Source of the DNA: Haemonchus contortus
Taxonomy: Eukaryota > Nematoda > Chromadorea > Rhabditida > Trichostrongylidae
DNA length: 64,000 bases
Assembly: GCA_000469685.2 (NCBI GenBank)
Contig: LS997563.1
Location: 927,369-991,368 of the forward strand
Direction of reading: 5' to 3'
Within the stretch, counting starts at the first letter, position 1. Every line of letters begins with the position of its first letter. Under the pieces are notes generated by a model. It was not told where the DNA came from, did no database searches, and was given only the letters and a program-made list of their open reading frames with translations. The position numbers and the translations under genes were made by a program. Positions 12,401-23,032 of the stretch are shown piece by piece.

Positions 12401-15400
12401 ACTGAGGTGGGGGAGCGATAACATTGGTAGGCGGCTCAACCGATCCTTTTTTCCTTATTTTGATCGCTTCGTAGATTAATGTGAAGAAAAAGTGGCTTCA
12501 ACTAGGGTTCACTATATACAGTTCTGTTATTAGTCATTTTCTGAGAGAACAATCAACGTTAGGTGTGGTCTTTCAGATAGAGATCCCAAACAGTTGACGG
12601 TTCAGTAGGGTCTTGGCGTAATCAGTACTTTGAATTAATGTGTAGCTGTCAAAAAATCAGATAACATCGTTTGCTGTAGTCTCGCACAACTTTATGTCTT
12701 GTATTTAGTGGATTTCGCCTTTACTTTCACTTACCTGGAAGTTTGCGCCAGCTCTAGCTACGGGCAACGCGGTTGTGATGAAACTGCCAGAGCGAACGCC
12801 ACTGTCTGGGTTGCATGTGGCCGGCCTAATACGAGAGGTGAGGTCAGTTTGAATGATAATATAATTGTCTGAGTTGCGTAAAAGTTTTAGGACGTTTGCA
12901 AGTCTTCTGAAACTTTCGCTGGCTAGTTATTTAACTCCTACAAATCCCCAGGGACTTGCTGCAGCTATCGCTCACCTAGGTGGCCCCTATAATTGAAAAA
13001 CACAGTTCCGTGCCCAACCTTGGCCATAAGATTGGCACGATACACGGCAGTTTGATTTCATTTCGTGTTGGAAGGGCCATCAAAGGTGGTGGTAAGCTCA
13101 CTCGGTCTTGATTACGATTTTTCATTAATTTGTTCACATAAGGTCGACTTAAGGCCGACTTTCCTGACGGCGTTTTCAATGTAGTGGTAGGCGTTCGTGC
13201 AAAAGCTGGTCGAGCGCTCGTCACTCATAAGGGTGTTGACGGAATGGCTTCCATCAAGTTTTTAAGAAAGGCCATCGAAGAAGCCTCTCAATCCTCGATT
13301 AAAAAGTACGTGTCTGTGTATTCAAGCCAGTTCACTTTGATTCTGCATATTTCTTTTAAGTTCCTATGTACGTGTTTGTCGCAACAGTATTTTTAGAGAA
13401 TGATTCTGTCTTCTCTTCACTGTCTTTTTGGGCATTGAAATAATTCGGCTTTATTTCCATTCAGGGTCCCCATAGAGGTCAACGCCCGAAGTTCATGCAT
13501 TGTGTTCGCTGATTCAAATTGTGAGTAAATTTTCGGAAGAAATTAAAAATTTGAGGTGATGTTTCGTGATAAAATTGTGGTGAATGAAAAACAAGTTGAT
13601 TTTGATTCGATAAAATTGGCATCAGAGGTTTTGTGGCTTCAGTTATCTTACGAACTTATTGTAATGATAGTTTGGGAGATCATCAAAAAGGTCTCAGAAT
13701 CTGAAACTTCTAAGGCTTCCATTTAATGACAAAGTGTATTTCAGTGAAGCTCGCCGTTAAGCAAGCTCACTACGGCATATTTTTCAGCAATGGCCGCGGA
13801 TACTCTGTCGGCTCAAGGGCGTTCGTCGAGTCGAAGGTGTGTTGATGACTTTTTTCTTTTATTATTTTGGCAACCTTTTTAATTGTAATCTTCTTATCCA
13901 TGTTTGAATGAATCATTATATTTTTTACACTATTTAACCCATTGACGACCGCGTGGCCCGTATACCGGCTACAACCAGGGCCACGCCCTGCCGTGCTCCT
14001 GGGACCGCGTGGCCCGTATACGGGCCACAGTTTTATTTTCCATGTATAACATTCATTTTCGATTTTTTGACCCTTTCAAGTATCAGCGGGTCTATGACCT
14101 ACTATGGAATCTTGACGCACAGCGGTCCGTACAACGTTTACTTCTGACTTCAGTATTAACGGAAAACAAAGTTACTTCTCAGGGCATTGGTAAAAGCGCA
14201 AAACCAAAGGTGACCAAATTTATGTGGAAAGGATGTAAAGGGACATTGCTGAGGTATTCGATGATTCGAAACATGCCATTCTTATCTTGTCTGCTTCCTT
14301 GTGTCTAGACAGAGTCGCATTTGGAAATGATTTGGTAAAAATTCTCACTCCCTTTGAACAATCAACATTAGATGCCATGGCGTAGCTAAATAGTGTGTAT
14401 GACTTATAACCTTTACATGCCACATTTAAAAAACTTTTTTATCGACTGGAAATGCTTACGAGAAAATTTACTTGTTCCTAGAACCGTGTGGCCTGCCAGT
14501 GGGCCACAGCAGCAGCCCGCGAAAAGCGCGCTCGGTCCCACACGCCAGACACGCTAAAAAGGCGCGGTCGTCAATGGGTTAAGTAGTGCTAAATGTTGAA
14601 GCAGCGCATCATGGATTTTTCAGAAATTTTGCCCTTTAAATGTGAGCGTGCTGCTCTGTAGCGGGTGAGACCAACAGTACAGTACAAGATCAGTTAACTG
14701 ATTGAACTCCCATCCCCCCCCCCCCTCCCTCCCTCCTCCTCCCCAAGACCACAGTTTTGGACGTTTCACAAAACAAGAACCTGCGCTTGTTGGTCACATT
14801 ATTCGTCAGCCATTTGGAACAGTTATTTTTGTCTAGCTATATTTGCTTATTTAAGGAATTTTCTAGGGAGTCTCAGCTTCTTTTTGCTTGTTGTGCCCAT
14901 TCATTCAGTGCTCTTGTTGTGATCCGTAAATATATATATATATATATTTTTGTTTTATAGGTGTACGACGAATTTGTAGATCGATCAAAAGACTTAGCTG
15001 AACGATTAATTGTTGGTGATCCATTCGAACCATCAACGCAGCAGGGACCACAGGTAATAATAATCCTCGAACGTTTTGGATTCTTTTACTGATTTATCTA
15101 CACGTGTAGGCCTATTTTTTATCTTGTTTTTCTTTTCCTGTTTTGTCATTTCATTTTATAACCAGATAGACGGCCATCAAGTAGAAGAAATTCTGCGACA
15201 CGTTGAGAGCGGAAAGCGTGATGGAGCTCACTTGGTCACAGGTTAGGGAGTATGATGACCTCCTTGTAGTAATCAGTTAAGGATAGTGAATAATATGAGC
15301 TTTTTTGAAGGTGGAACAAAGTGGGGTGATCGCGGTCATTACGTCTTGCCAACGGTTCTAGCTAATGTTGATGATCACATGGCCATAGCCAAAGAAGAGG

Positions 15401-17640
15401 TGCGTTTGACACGTATTTCCTTATCCCACACGATTTCCGTTATATTCATCGATTAATTTGCTTCATAAAGGCGGACAAAATGTGTTTCGAATACGTCTCC
15501 CACTATCCCGTCCACGAAGTCAGTACTCCCTCTGGTTGCGATGAGTGCTCATCACATCTCAAGTGCTACGGCACAGCCAGCAGTCGTTCCCCAGCGATCC
15601 CCTACATACAGTTGTACAGACAGAACAACAGTTGTCAGTACAAACATCTGACTTATTTCCAACTGGGTGAGTGCTACTCGGGGGAAGTGCAATTCCATCG
15701 TCGAGCTGATGGAGTCACATTGCAAAATGTGGGGTGTGGTGCGATTCGCGCGCTATAACATCATGCTTACAATCATAATGAGGGAAATAGAAACTTACAA
15801 AAGACAAGTAAAAAATTATTAACTACGACGTATACAGAAGGGCTGCATTCATTAGAATCGAAATAATTTGAAGTTGCTCTCATTTTGAACGTTTGACAAG
15901 TAAATTGTTGTCCTATAAAGTGAATCCTTGATCTCGAAGGGTCTTCATTGCCGTAGTAAGGAGCTTTGCACAACTTCAAGGTGAAGCCATGGACTAGTGC
16001 AAAATTCATTTGGTCCATATCAACTGGAGGGCATTAAAGCGCGGTCGCATCGAAACACGTCTGCCAGTGCGTCGAGTGGTGTATGGGAAGAGCTCTGATG
16101 GGGTCGCGCGTGAATCGCACGTCCCCCCAAAATAAGGCTCGCAACGCATTACGAAGCAGGTGCGAAAAACAGGTTGAAACCCAATTTCAAATGAAACAAG
16201 TTTTAATAATTTGAACCTTGTCTTCATCGCAGCTAAGTTATGCATTGGAGTATAGGGAAGCCTTGAAGATCAAGAAACGCAAGAAACGTGTCTGAAAAGT
16301 AAGCTTACTTTCGAACCGAATGATTGAAAGAAAAAAGATCCAAAATCCTAGAAGGAAGCAAACTCACCTTTGGAAGTTCCACCATGGCGTATCGTTGCAT
16401 GCCCACGACAAAAAGTGTAAGTCTCAGTTGCAACTGCGGCGTGACCCCGTTATTTCGGCAATACAATGGCAACACACTCATGCTGCACACAGCTGTTTTA
16501 CCTGTAAAATCTAATATTTAGTACGGCACGTTAATCCTACAAAAATTTCCCGTAAGATAAAATGATTGAACGCAGAATTTCACTAACAAGACATTCCCTT
16601 CACAGCATAACCCTTTTTGAATACACAAATCTTTACACGTAACGTATGCGACGCATCGAGAAGAGACCTTGGGAGACGGGCAGTAGGAACGGTTTGGTGT
16701 AATCGATCCGCCGCACGCGCTGTCGCGGACCATTTGTCTCGTTATAACTGTTCTAGCGTTCTTCATACAGCTCGATCACTATGAGAATATTACTTTAATC
16801 ATGATTTTACGCATTGTTCTTTTGTTCCTGTGTTTCCTACTTGTCGCTGCTGCCCCTACATCCCTTCGCGCGCGGCGTTTCTTTCGCTGCGACGCGACAA
16901 TTTCTTCCTACCTCACGACACTCAGGGACTTGAGCAAGGACACGGGCAGGTTGGTGGGGTGGCCAGGGGGGGCTTTGCATCACGCGCACTTGCTCGAGTC
17001 AGGACCCATAGCTGGGATTACTGTAAGACTAAAATGCCGTACTGAATATAATGTTTTATATTACTCGAGCTGTTGGTATGTCTTGCCTGGGGGGACGGTC
17101 AAGTCGTGCGTCCGAGGGTGCACGCGGCAAATTGCGCGGCGGAACCCATACCTATTCTGACGACTTTGCGCCTACTATTTGGGCCCAATTTCGAAGTACA
17201 GTACAGTAGTGGGATCAGCTGCTTACTAATCTACCTTACTTCAGATTTGGGCCCCAATGATAGGTGCTGGAGTGGTCCAAATACTCCACGAACTTCGCCA
17301 CGCAATTTGCCGCGCGCACCCTCGGACACACGACTTGAGACACACCATCTTGCCTGCAGTAATTGATCCTGCTCGCGCTTCCCCTAAAAACTCGTGGGCA
17401 ATTACACCGGGGAGTCATAGGATTGGTCTCTTATTGCAAGCTGAAGTGCAGTTCACTTTTTACTGTACATTTTTTCAGATCATAGGACCTGTTATGAAGT
17501 TGATCCGTTTCGATTCGATGGAAGATCTACTGGTAAAGTACAGTGTCGCACAGAACTCTCAGCCTGTTGTGGTGATTACGAAGGACGCGGACAGGGCGAG
17601 ATTCATTGCCCAACATACTTTGTCTGGATCATTATGGTGA
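9447..17640 (+). CDS. Aldehyde dehydrogenase paralogue (ALH-1/ALDH2-like) lacking catalytic residues; pseudoenzyme or young pseudogene
   Basis: Thirteen exons join in phase: 9447-9539, 9591-9719, 11574-11690, 11774-11853, 12166-12238, 12709-12837, 13154-13305, 13465-13520, 13745-13836, 14961-15053, 15166-15241, 15311-15399 and 17479-17640, about 445 codons. Exon 1 ([16 protein letters not shown]) looks like a mitochondrial presequence; exon 2 ([11 protein letters not shown]...FNPANE) is the ALDH N-terminus. ALDHs oxidise aldehydes to acids with NAD(P)+. Here PWNFP reads PWISP (catalytic Asn lost), the FTGST cofactor loop reads MASIKFL, LELGGKSP reads IEVNARSS (Glu kept), and the GQCCCAGSR nucleophile motif reads GRGYSVGSR, so no Cys is left. 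The frame stops at TGA just after SGSLW, about 60 residues short. No frameshift or stop occurs in the 13 exons. Family identity is clear; activity is unlikely. Confidence 0.85.
10643..11431. mobile_element. Composite TIR element in ALDH intron 2
   Basis: The outer ends are GGCTGCTTTCATAGTCCGCC at left and its near-complement (GGCGGGCTATGAAAGCAGCC) at right. Inside, an inner inverted pair at about 10834-10905 and 11313-11385 (TCTGGCGGCGTCTGCGAAAT and complement) matches the termini of the element at 22109-22774. Near the left end, a further small palindrome spans about 10671-10800. A direct repeat (ACTTTCGCTTCGCGT... with AAAACAGCAGT) occurs at about 10937 and 11228, flanking a tRNA-like sequence. 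Non-coding. Confidence 0.6.
11122..11193 (+). tRNA. tRNA-like sequence (probable tRNA-derived pseudogene)
   Basis: A 72-nt stretch folds partly as a tRNA. The acceptor strands GTCTCGG and CCGAGAC pair perfectly, and the T arm ACGGG-TTCGAGT-CCTGT is intact with the B box GGTTCGAGTCC. The anticodon arm is imperfect: GTCC and GGAC enclose the seven-base loop CCGGAAA, with C instead of the invariant T33. The D stem is poor. The 3' acceptor resembles nematode Arg-type tRNAs but the isotype is not assigned. It sits inside a TIR element between two direct repeats. Confidence 0.5.
13938..14578. mobile_element. TTAA-flanked MITE, complete copy (piggyBac-like)
   Basis: The element is bounded by TTAA at 13934-13937 and 14579-14582. 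Its ends are CCCATTGACGACCGCG and the complement CGCGGTCGTCAATGGG (with one-base differences). Subterminal palindromes such as GTGGCCCGTATACGGGCCAC lie inside. No transposase is present. It is inserted in an ALDH intron, between the exons at 13745 and 14961. Confidence 0.75.
14709..14947. repeat. Simple repeats in ALDH intron
   Basis: A C-rich run (about 14713-14742, including 13 consecutive C) and a TA microsatellite (about 14930-14947) lie just before the ALDH exon at 14961. Confidence 0.7.
15471..16790 (-). other. Cys-rich exon-like segments inside the ALDH intron
   Basis: The long intron 15400-17478 contains segments that look like exons of another gene. On the minus strand, 16518-16766 encodes 82 residues with a cluster of Cys ([28 protein letters not shown]). 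Position 16378-16501 is bounded by a TTTTACAG acceptor and an AAG/GTGAGT donor and is open. Position 15773-16018 is open with several Cys. On the plus strand, 15471-15666 is also open, Cys-rich and ends at a consensus CTGG/GTGAGT donor. No family was recognised and the pieces were not joined into one frame. Confidence 0.25.
16801..17160 (+). CDS. Small ORF with signal-peptide-like start, unassigned
   Basis: The frame begins [20 protein letters not shown], a textbook hydrophobic secretion signal with an Ala-rich cleavage region, followed by arginine-rich sequence and [20 protein letters not shown]. The last 24 or so codons run into the MITE that starts at 17090, so the true 3' end is unknown. 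It lies inside the ALDH intron on the same strand. No homologue was recognised. It could be a first exon of a small secreted protein or a chance hydrophobic frame. Confidence 0.25.
   Translation: MILRIVLLFLCFLLVAAAPTSLRARRFFRCDATISSYLTTLRDLSKDTGRLVGWPGGALHHAHLLESGPIAGITVRLKCRTEYNVLYYSSCWYVLPGGTVKSCVRGCTRQIARRNPYLF
17090..17347. mobile_element. MITE of the ~260-bp Mutator-like family, copy 2
   Basis: Bounded by a perfect 9-bp target duplication, TCTTGCCTG at 17081-17089 and 17348-17356. The left end is GGGGGACGGTC; inside it is palindromic (CGCGGCAAATTGCGCGGCG against CGCAATTTGCCGCGCG). Non-coding; inserted in the ALDH intron upstream of exon 13. Confidence 0.85.
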
Positions 17641-19539
17641 GTTCTAAGTTTCTCTAAGGAACTCGTACCGTATTTCGTCGCACAAGGTGGCTGCTTTCCA
17701 GGGTAAACAGTAATTATCAAACTGAAGTCGGCACTGTTCTAGACGCACACAGTTTTCCAGGTATGGTTTAGAAAATCCTTTCATAGTAATAAACCCAAAG
17801 TCATAAATTGTAGGACAAAGAGGTCTACAAAGGACGAACGACGAATGGGCTGCTAATACAAATAATTTACGAGTGCTGATACACTGAAGACGACGAGGCG
17901 TCATTAAAATGAGCTGGATAGAACCAAAAAACCTCTTGTTCAATTCTGATGGGTATGTACATATCTGTAGCATGGCTGTACATACTCGTTTATTCACTCC
18001 TAAAGGAATGATAAGACATTTCGAAATGATAATAATGATCATGAAAATAACGGTGAAATTGTTAGAAATCATATCAATAAACATGTATGTAATTGAATGT
18101 GCATATGCAAGTCATAAATACACGCAAACATGTCGTGGTATCTTTCTCACTTGGTAACAAATGTGTACGGTTCTCCTCTAAGTAGGCGGATAATTATTCG
18201 ATCGATGCTTTAGATCAATGCTAATGCTTCGCAAACTGTAATTGTGTTTAGTTACTTTGACAGAATCTGAGGTCTCACCCAGGTGAATGACGTTGCTGTC
18301 TATTTGAATGCTTCAAAGTATAAACGTATGCCAAAGTTCTTTGCTCTTTGCTAAGTCCTTGATCTGTTCTCGCTCAAATTCCCTCAAACATCTATCAATA
18401 ATTCTAACACTTGCTATATCTAAATCCTCGCGTACAGCTAACAGAATATTTAGCTGACATATTCCCTTCTCGCATATCGTCTGGTATTTCGCTCATGTGA
18501 TGTTGCAAATCTGAGTCGGGCGTGTTGTTAGACTAAAGAACTTTTAAGCAGGGAATTGAACGGATTCTAGCAGCAACTTTGAATATAATGGGAGAGCAGT
18601 CTGTGTTTATTAGGTTCAACCTTTTTTATGTGCTTCTGTTGCTATTTTTGATGTTATCAATAGGAGACCCTCATGATAGAATTCTAACCTTGGATTCACA
18701 CACAATTTTACGTAGTTACGCTCGTCACGACGTTGACAACCCATATGATCCCTCGCCGTTCTTAAAGAGAAACTGTTCATTGTTATCTTAGTTTGTCGTT
18801 GATACGTTGTGCGGCATAAATGACAACGACTGTTTTTGACAGTCAGTAATCGAAGCATACCCGCCAGTCATCCGCCCCTCACGCGTTCTCTGACCTTTGC
18901 TACATTTTTTTTGTAAGCGTCCCTCGCACCGAAATTTCGAAAATATTTCATACTACTAAAACATACAAAGGAATTGTTCTCAGATTCAGCTCGTCGAGCT
19001 GGGTCAAAAACTGATGCGTATGAGGCATTTTGAAGAAGTGAAGTTTTTCCAGCTTTTTTTGTAATGGTCGCCGCACAAAAATTTCCAAAAACTTGATTCC
19101 TCAGATTTCCTATTTAACATGCTGGCTAGATGTATTTTGACGCGCTGAGTCGAGTACAACCAACCAGGCAATCACCAACCCGCCAATTCGTTCGGGTGCG
19201 AATCTGCGTGATCAACGATGCTCCAAGGGTACTCTACTATGTAGGTTGAAGACCTGAGAAAGTTTTAATGGAGCACATTCAGTGTAAGCCTGTAATCTTT
19301 CCGAAAACAAGAAGGTTATTCGATTTGAGCGGCATCAAAGTTAATATAACTGCGATAAATCTAGCAGTGCATCAGTGAATGAGCCCCCCAGACGATCTGT
19401 TTCACTTGATATGCTCTGTTTGCTCCCTTACACTTTCCACCCCACACTCCTTTCTTGCCTCATGGATAGACGCTTACCAGACGGGTAGCGTCATAAACAA
19501 CGCCTGCGTGCTGCAAGGAAAGGACCCTAAGGAGGGATG
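17641..19539. other. Downstream of ALDH, no recognisable gene
   Basis: This AT-rich stretch should hold the missing ALDH C-terminal exon if it survived, but no frame with the expected C-terminal motifs was found. A 146-codon minus-strand ORF (17644-18084) with a hydrophobic start is unassigned and probably fortuitous. Confidence 0.4.
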
Positions 19540-20905
19540 AGGTGCTCGCTTACCTTGAGACCGCAGTGTGGGGTGTACGGAGCTGTAGCAAGAATTTTCA
19601 GCAAATTGTATGGTTTACTCGTGACAATAGCAGAAAATTCGTTGAGCTGAGTTTCAGCCTCTTCGCCACGCTCGAATCCAGCTTTTCGACTTGCCTTATA
19701 CAGCTTTTCTTCACTCATGTGCGAACACCGGCAACAAGCCATTCGCTTCTGTCTTTCGCGATCACCATCCACGATAGACTCAGAATTCGACGAAGATGAC
19801 GATGTGAGAAGTCATTCAGCTGCTGTCGCAGCTGTTTTACGTGATCGACGAGCACATCCCCCCACCTCGCAGCAGGTCTACCCTCAGGTCGTCAAGATCC
19901 TACGGGAGGAGCCCACTCGACTGTCCTTCTTGTCCATCTGTCATCATTTCTCTTCTTATTATATGACCGGCCTAACGATATTCTACGTTCTTCATGTATT
20001 CTACCGGATCGCGAAGTCGGGACATCCTGCGCATATCAGAGCTGCGGAATCCGGCAAGAGCAATATTGAGTTGGTCGAACCTCTCTAAAGACATCGCTCG
20101 AGCGTTACGTGACGTGTGCTCAAAGCCCATGACGGGGATGCCCCGGACTCCCAAGTCTTCAACCCGTACCAGAGTGCAGGAACTCTGTGGAATTAAACAG
20201 ATTAGCGCGAAGTCCCGGGTCAGCCAGATGATTGGTGATTTTCACGGTCCGAAGGCCACCCACACTGCTTTCTATCGTCTCACCAGTTTTTCCCTCATGT
20301 CGATGACCATATTCATGGAACGCCTGAGGTAAATTTGACCTTTGTCAGCCGAAACATTCTTCACCAACTGTGTCTTTGTTTGGTGGATCCACAGCCCTAC
20401 CTTTCCTGCTCTATTAGGCTCAGCAAGCATAGTCTTAGCTTCCGCAACGCTGCTTGAAAAGAGAACGATGTCTTCCGGAGATTCTCAAAGCGGAGATTTG
20501 AGAGGAACCCTCCATCCACAGCGCGGCTGTGAATAGCCTCGGCGAGATAGCGTCGCCTTATCTCACAACGACCTCTCCCCTTTCCTATGGGAATGGGAGA
20601 GGTTGTTGGAACAGCTTCACCGTCGCGCTGCAGAGGCTGCTGCAATCAGCTAGTGTGGTGTTCTTATGTAGGGAGGACCCACTCTTTGATCGAGCACTGC
20701 TGACAGTACCGCATTCATTTCGACGCTGTCAAAAGCTTTCTCATAGAACAAGAGGCATTCGGAATTCTCGGCACACTACCAAGACCTTTTCGACTCTTCA
20801 ACTGCAAAGTTCTCTTTTTAGTTGTGAAATGTTGGAAGAGCCGAAAATGGTAAAAGGCTTTGAGGTGGATGGCTCGCGAACCGGGCAAGCGGGTTTGTAC
20901 CCCAG
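19540..20905 (-). pseudogene. RTE-like non-LTR reverse transcriptase, decayed fragment A
   Basis: On the minus strand, broken frames show EKAFDSVEMNAVLSA (the first catalytic RT block), then LFTAAL, then EDIVLFSSSVAEAKTMLAE from the block after the YADD-type motif, and finally an AGHIIRR segment like the C-terminal RWAGHVMR of nematode RTE-type elements. The FADD motif itself is destroyed and there are many stops and frameshifts. The order fits one element lying 5' to 3' from high to low coordinates. Confidence 0.75.
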
Positions 20906-21498
20906 GTGAAGACGTTTACCAAACCATCAACGCATTACGACATCACTCCACGTGATCAGCGAAAGGAATTCGTTCACCGTCCCCAACAAGTCCCTTTCTT
21001 TATTGCCTTTCCAGGAGAGATGCTCACCACGCCTGCAGCATTATATATGACGCATGTGTTTTGTACTTGTGACCATTACACCTGTAAACTGTACACGAGG
21101 GGCATGAGCAAGGAATGACAAAAACTCGGAAGTCTAAGGCTGAGGATCCCTGTAAAGGCGGAGCGTCGAGTCAAATTCGGCTTCTTCGCCACCTCGGAAT
21201 TATCCCCAATTCTCTCGCATCTTTTCAGTTTCAGTCAGTTCGTTTTCGGACCAGCCGGCTTAATCACTGACGAAAGCACCTCCAGTAGTGTGTCAAGAAG
21301 CATTTTCCTGCACAGTGGCTTGTCTCATTCAATACTCACAGCCTTACCGCTCCCCATGCCGGTAGTACGCATCTGTTGAGTGCCCCTTACCTCCCAGGAG
21401 ACGCTCACTATTGGTACAGCATCGAATTCGACTTGCTTGTGTATGGGAGCACTGAAAGGATGGCTGCTGTCGGCAATGTAATAGGTAGTCTGCCTTAG

Positions 21499-21757
21499 GG
21501 GGGACGGTACGAACGTGCGTCCGAAGGTGCGCGCGGCAAATTGCGCGGCGAAGTTCGTCACGATTTATACGACTGCAGCGCCAATTTTTGGGGCACAAAC
21601 TCGAAGTAGTGTAGTTAAGTAGGGTCAGATGATCCTCCTAATCCACTCTATTTCAAATTTGGGCCCAAAGATAGGCGCCAAAGTCGTTCAAATCATTACG
21701 AACTTCGCCGCGCAATTTGCCGCGCGCATTCTCGGACGCACGTTCGTACACATACCC
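21499..21757. mobile_element. MITE of the ~260-bp Mutator-like family, copy 3
   Basis: Flanked by a perfect 9-bp target duplication, CTGCCTTAG at 21490-21498 and 21758-21766. The ends are GGGGGACGGTACG and CACATACCC. The interior is palindromic like the other copies. Non-coding. Confidence 0.88.
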
Positions 21758-21817
21758 CTGCCTTAGAAGTGTGGCAATCGGTGTGCATAGCACGTGGGAT
21801 GGCGTCCGAGCGCTAAA

Positions 21818-23032
21818 TGGTGCTTTTCAATCCTCATTTGTTCTGTGATGTTTTATTGTATTTGAGTACAAGTTTTGTTGTAATTTCAGAGTCACTTGAG
21901 AGTTCTATTTGGTTATTAAACGTTGTTGAAGAAAACCGAAATGTTAAAATCGCGTTCACTAACCGCTTGGAATTTCTTGAATAGTGGTTGACTGAATCAA
22001 AAGAAACGCCTCAGAACAGATTGAGGTTCTTAGAAACGTTCTAAACTAAACGAGTGCGTAAATAGTTGCCGTCAAAGGAGAAAATCACCCAAAAAAACGC
22101 TACATGCGGGGTGCTACCTAAGGAGCTGGCGGCGTCTTCGAAATTCGCTGTGGGACCGCAATACCGTAACCCGCGCTCATGTGCTTAGTTGTAGCTGGCC
22201 CAAATTTTGTTAAATATTCGTGTAGTTCCCGCCGGTGATACATTTTGAAAAGAAATCATCGAAAAGTGAACTGAAAGCCACCAGGATGGGGAATGTAGAG
22301 AAAAGGGAAGGTGATAGGTGAGGCGCTTCACTGGACTGATTGAGCCCCAAAGGCAGGTCTGTTATAAGAGCTTCTTTAAAGAAACTATTCACATTAAATT
22401 GGAACTTCAGGCACTGCGCCCCAGTTGGGAAATCGTTTGTGATTTGTTCCTTTTAGGAGTTATCATTTATTATGAATCTTCCTTTATAGCAACTAAGGTG
22501 TGGGTTGTGCTACCCCGGGAGTCATCATCGAGTCCCTGTCACTGCTCATACCACAACACTTTTGCTCCGAAAGTCCTACATCAAACTAGCACAAGTTTTC
22601 AGAACTTGAATACCTGTTTGTCGCCCTAACCTTACTGATTATTACCTATTATTATAACCTGCAGCTGACCTAACAAAATTCAGGCCAGCTACAACTAAGC
22701 ACATGAGCGCGGGTTACGATATTGCGGTCCCACAGCGAATTTCGCAGACGCCGCCAGCTCCTTAGTTAGCACCCACATGCGGAGGTGAATTAGCAGCGGA
22801 ATCGCTAGAACTACCACCTGTGAGCGCATTTCCTCGTAGGAATCGGCGCGAGTAGGAAATTTTGCTGGAAACATTGCACATGAGGGAATCGCGTCATCTT
22901 TTCCCTTTTTATCTCCAAATTGGTGGGCAATCATTTCGATCGATCCTATGCTTCGCTACTGTGATTCTGTTCTGACATGATCTAACGACGTCTTTCTCAA
23001 GTGGCTACTTTCTTGTTTGGATGCTTGCAATC
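21818..23032. repeat. Dispersed repeat, copy interrupted by a TIR element
   Basis: The two parts 21818-22108 and 22775-23032 match, in inverted orientation, one continuous 575-bp segment at 35586-36160. Shared blocks include AAATTCCAAGCGGTTAGTGA-type sequence, GAGAAAATCAC, TTTGCTGGAAACATTG and TTTCTTGTTTGGATGCTTG. The interruption is exactly the 666-bp element at 22109. Class unknown, non-coding. Confidence 0.75.
22109..22774. mobile_element. 666-bp TIR element nested in a dispersed repeat
   Basis: The terminal inverted repeats are about 100 bp long and start GGGTGCTA(C/A)CTAAGGAGCT. The flanks carry a 7-bp direct duplication, ACATGCG, at 22102-22108 and 22775-22781. No transposase frame is present. 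The long TIRs and 7-9-bp duplication point to a Mutator- or hAT-type non-autonomous element. Related inner termini occur in the composite element at 10643-11431. Confidence 0.8.
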
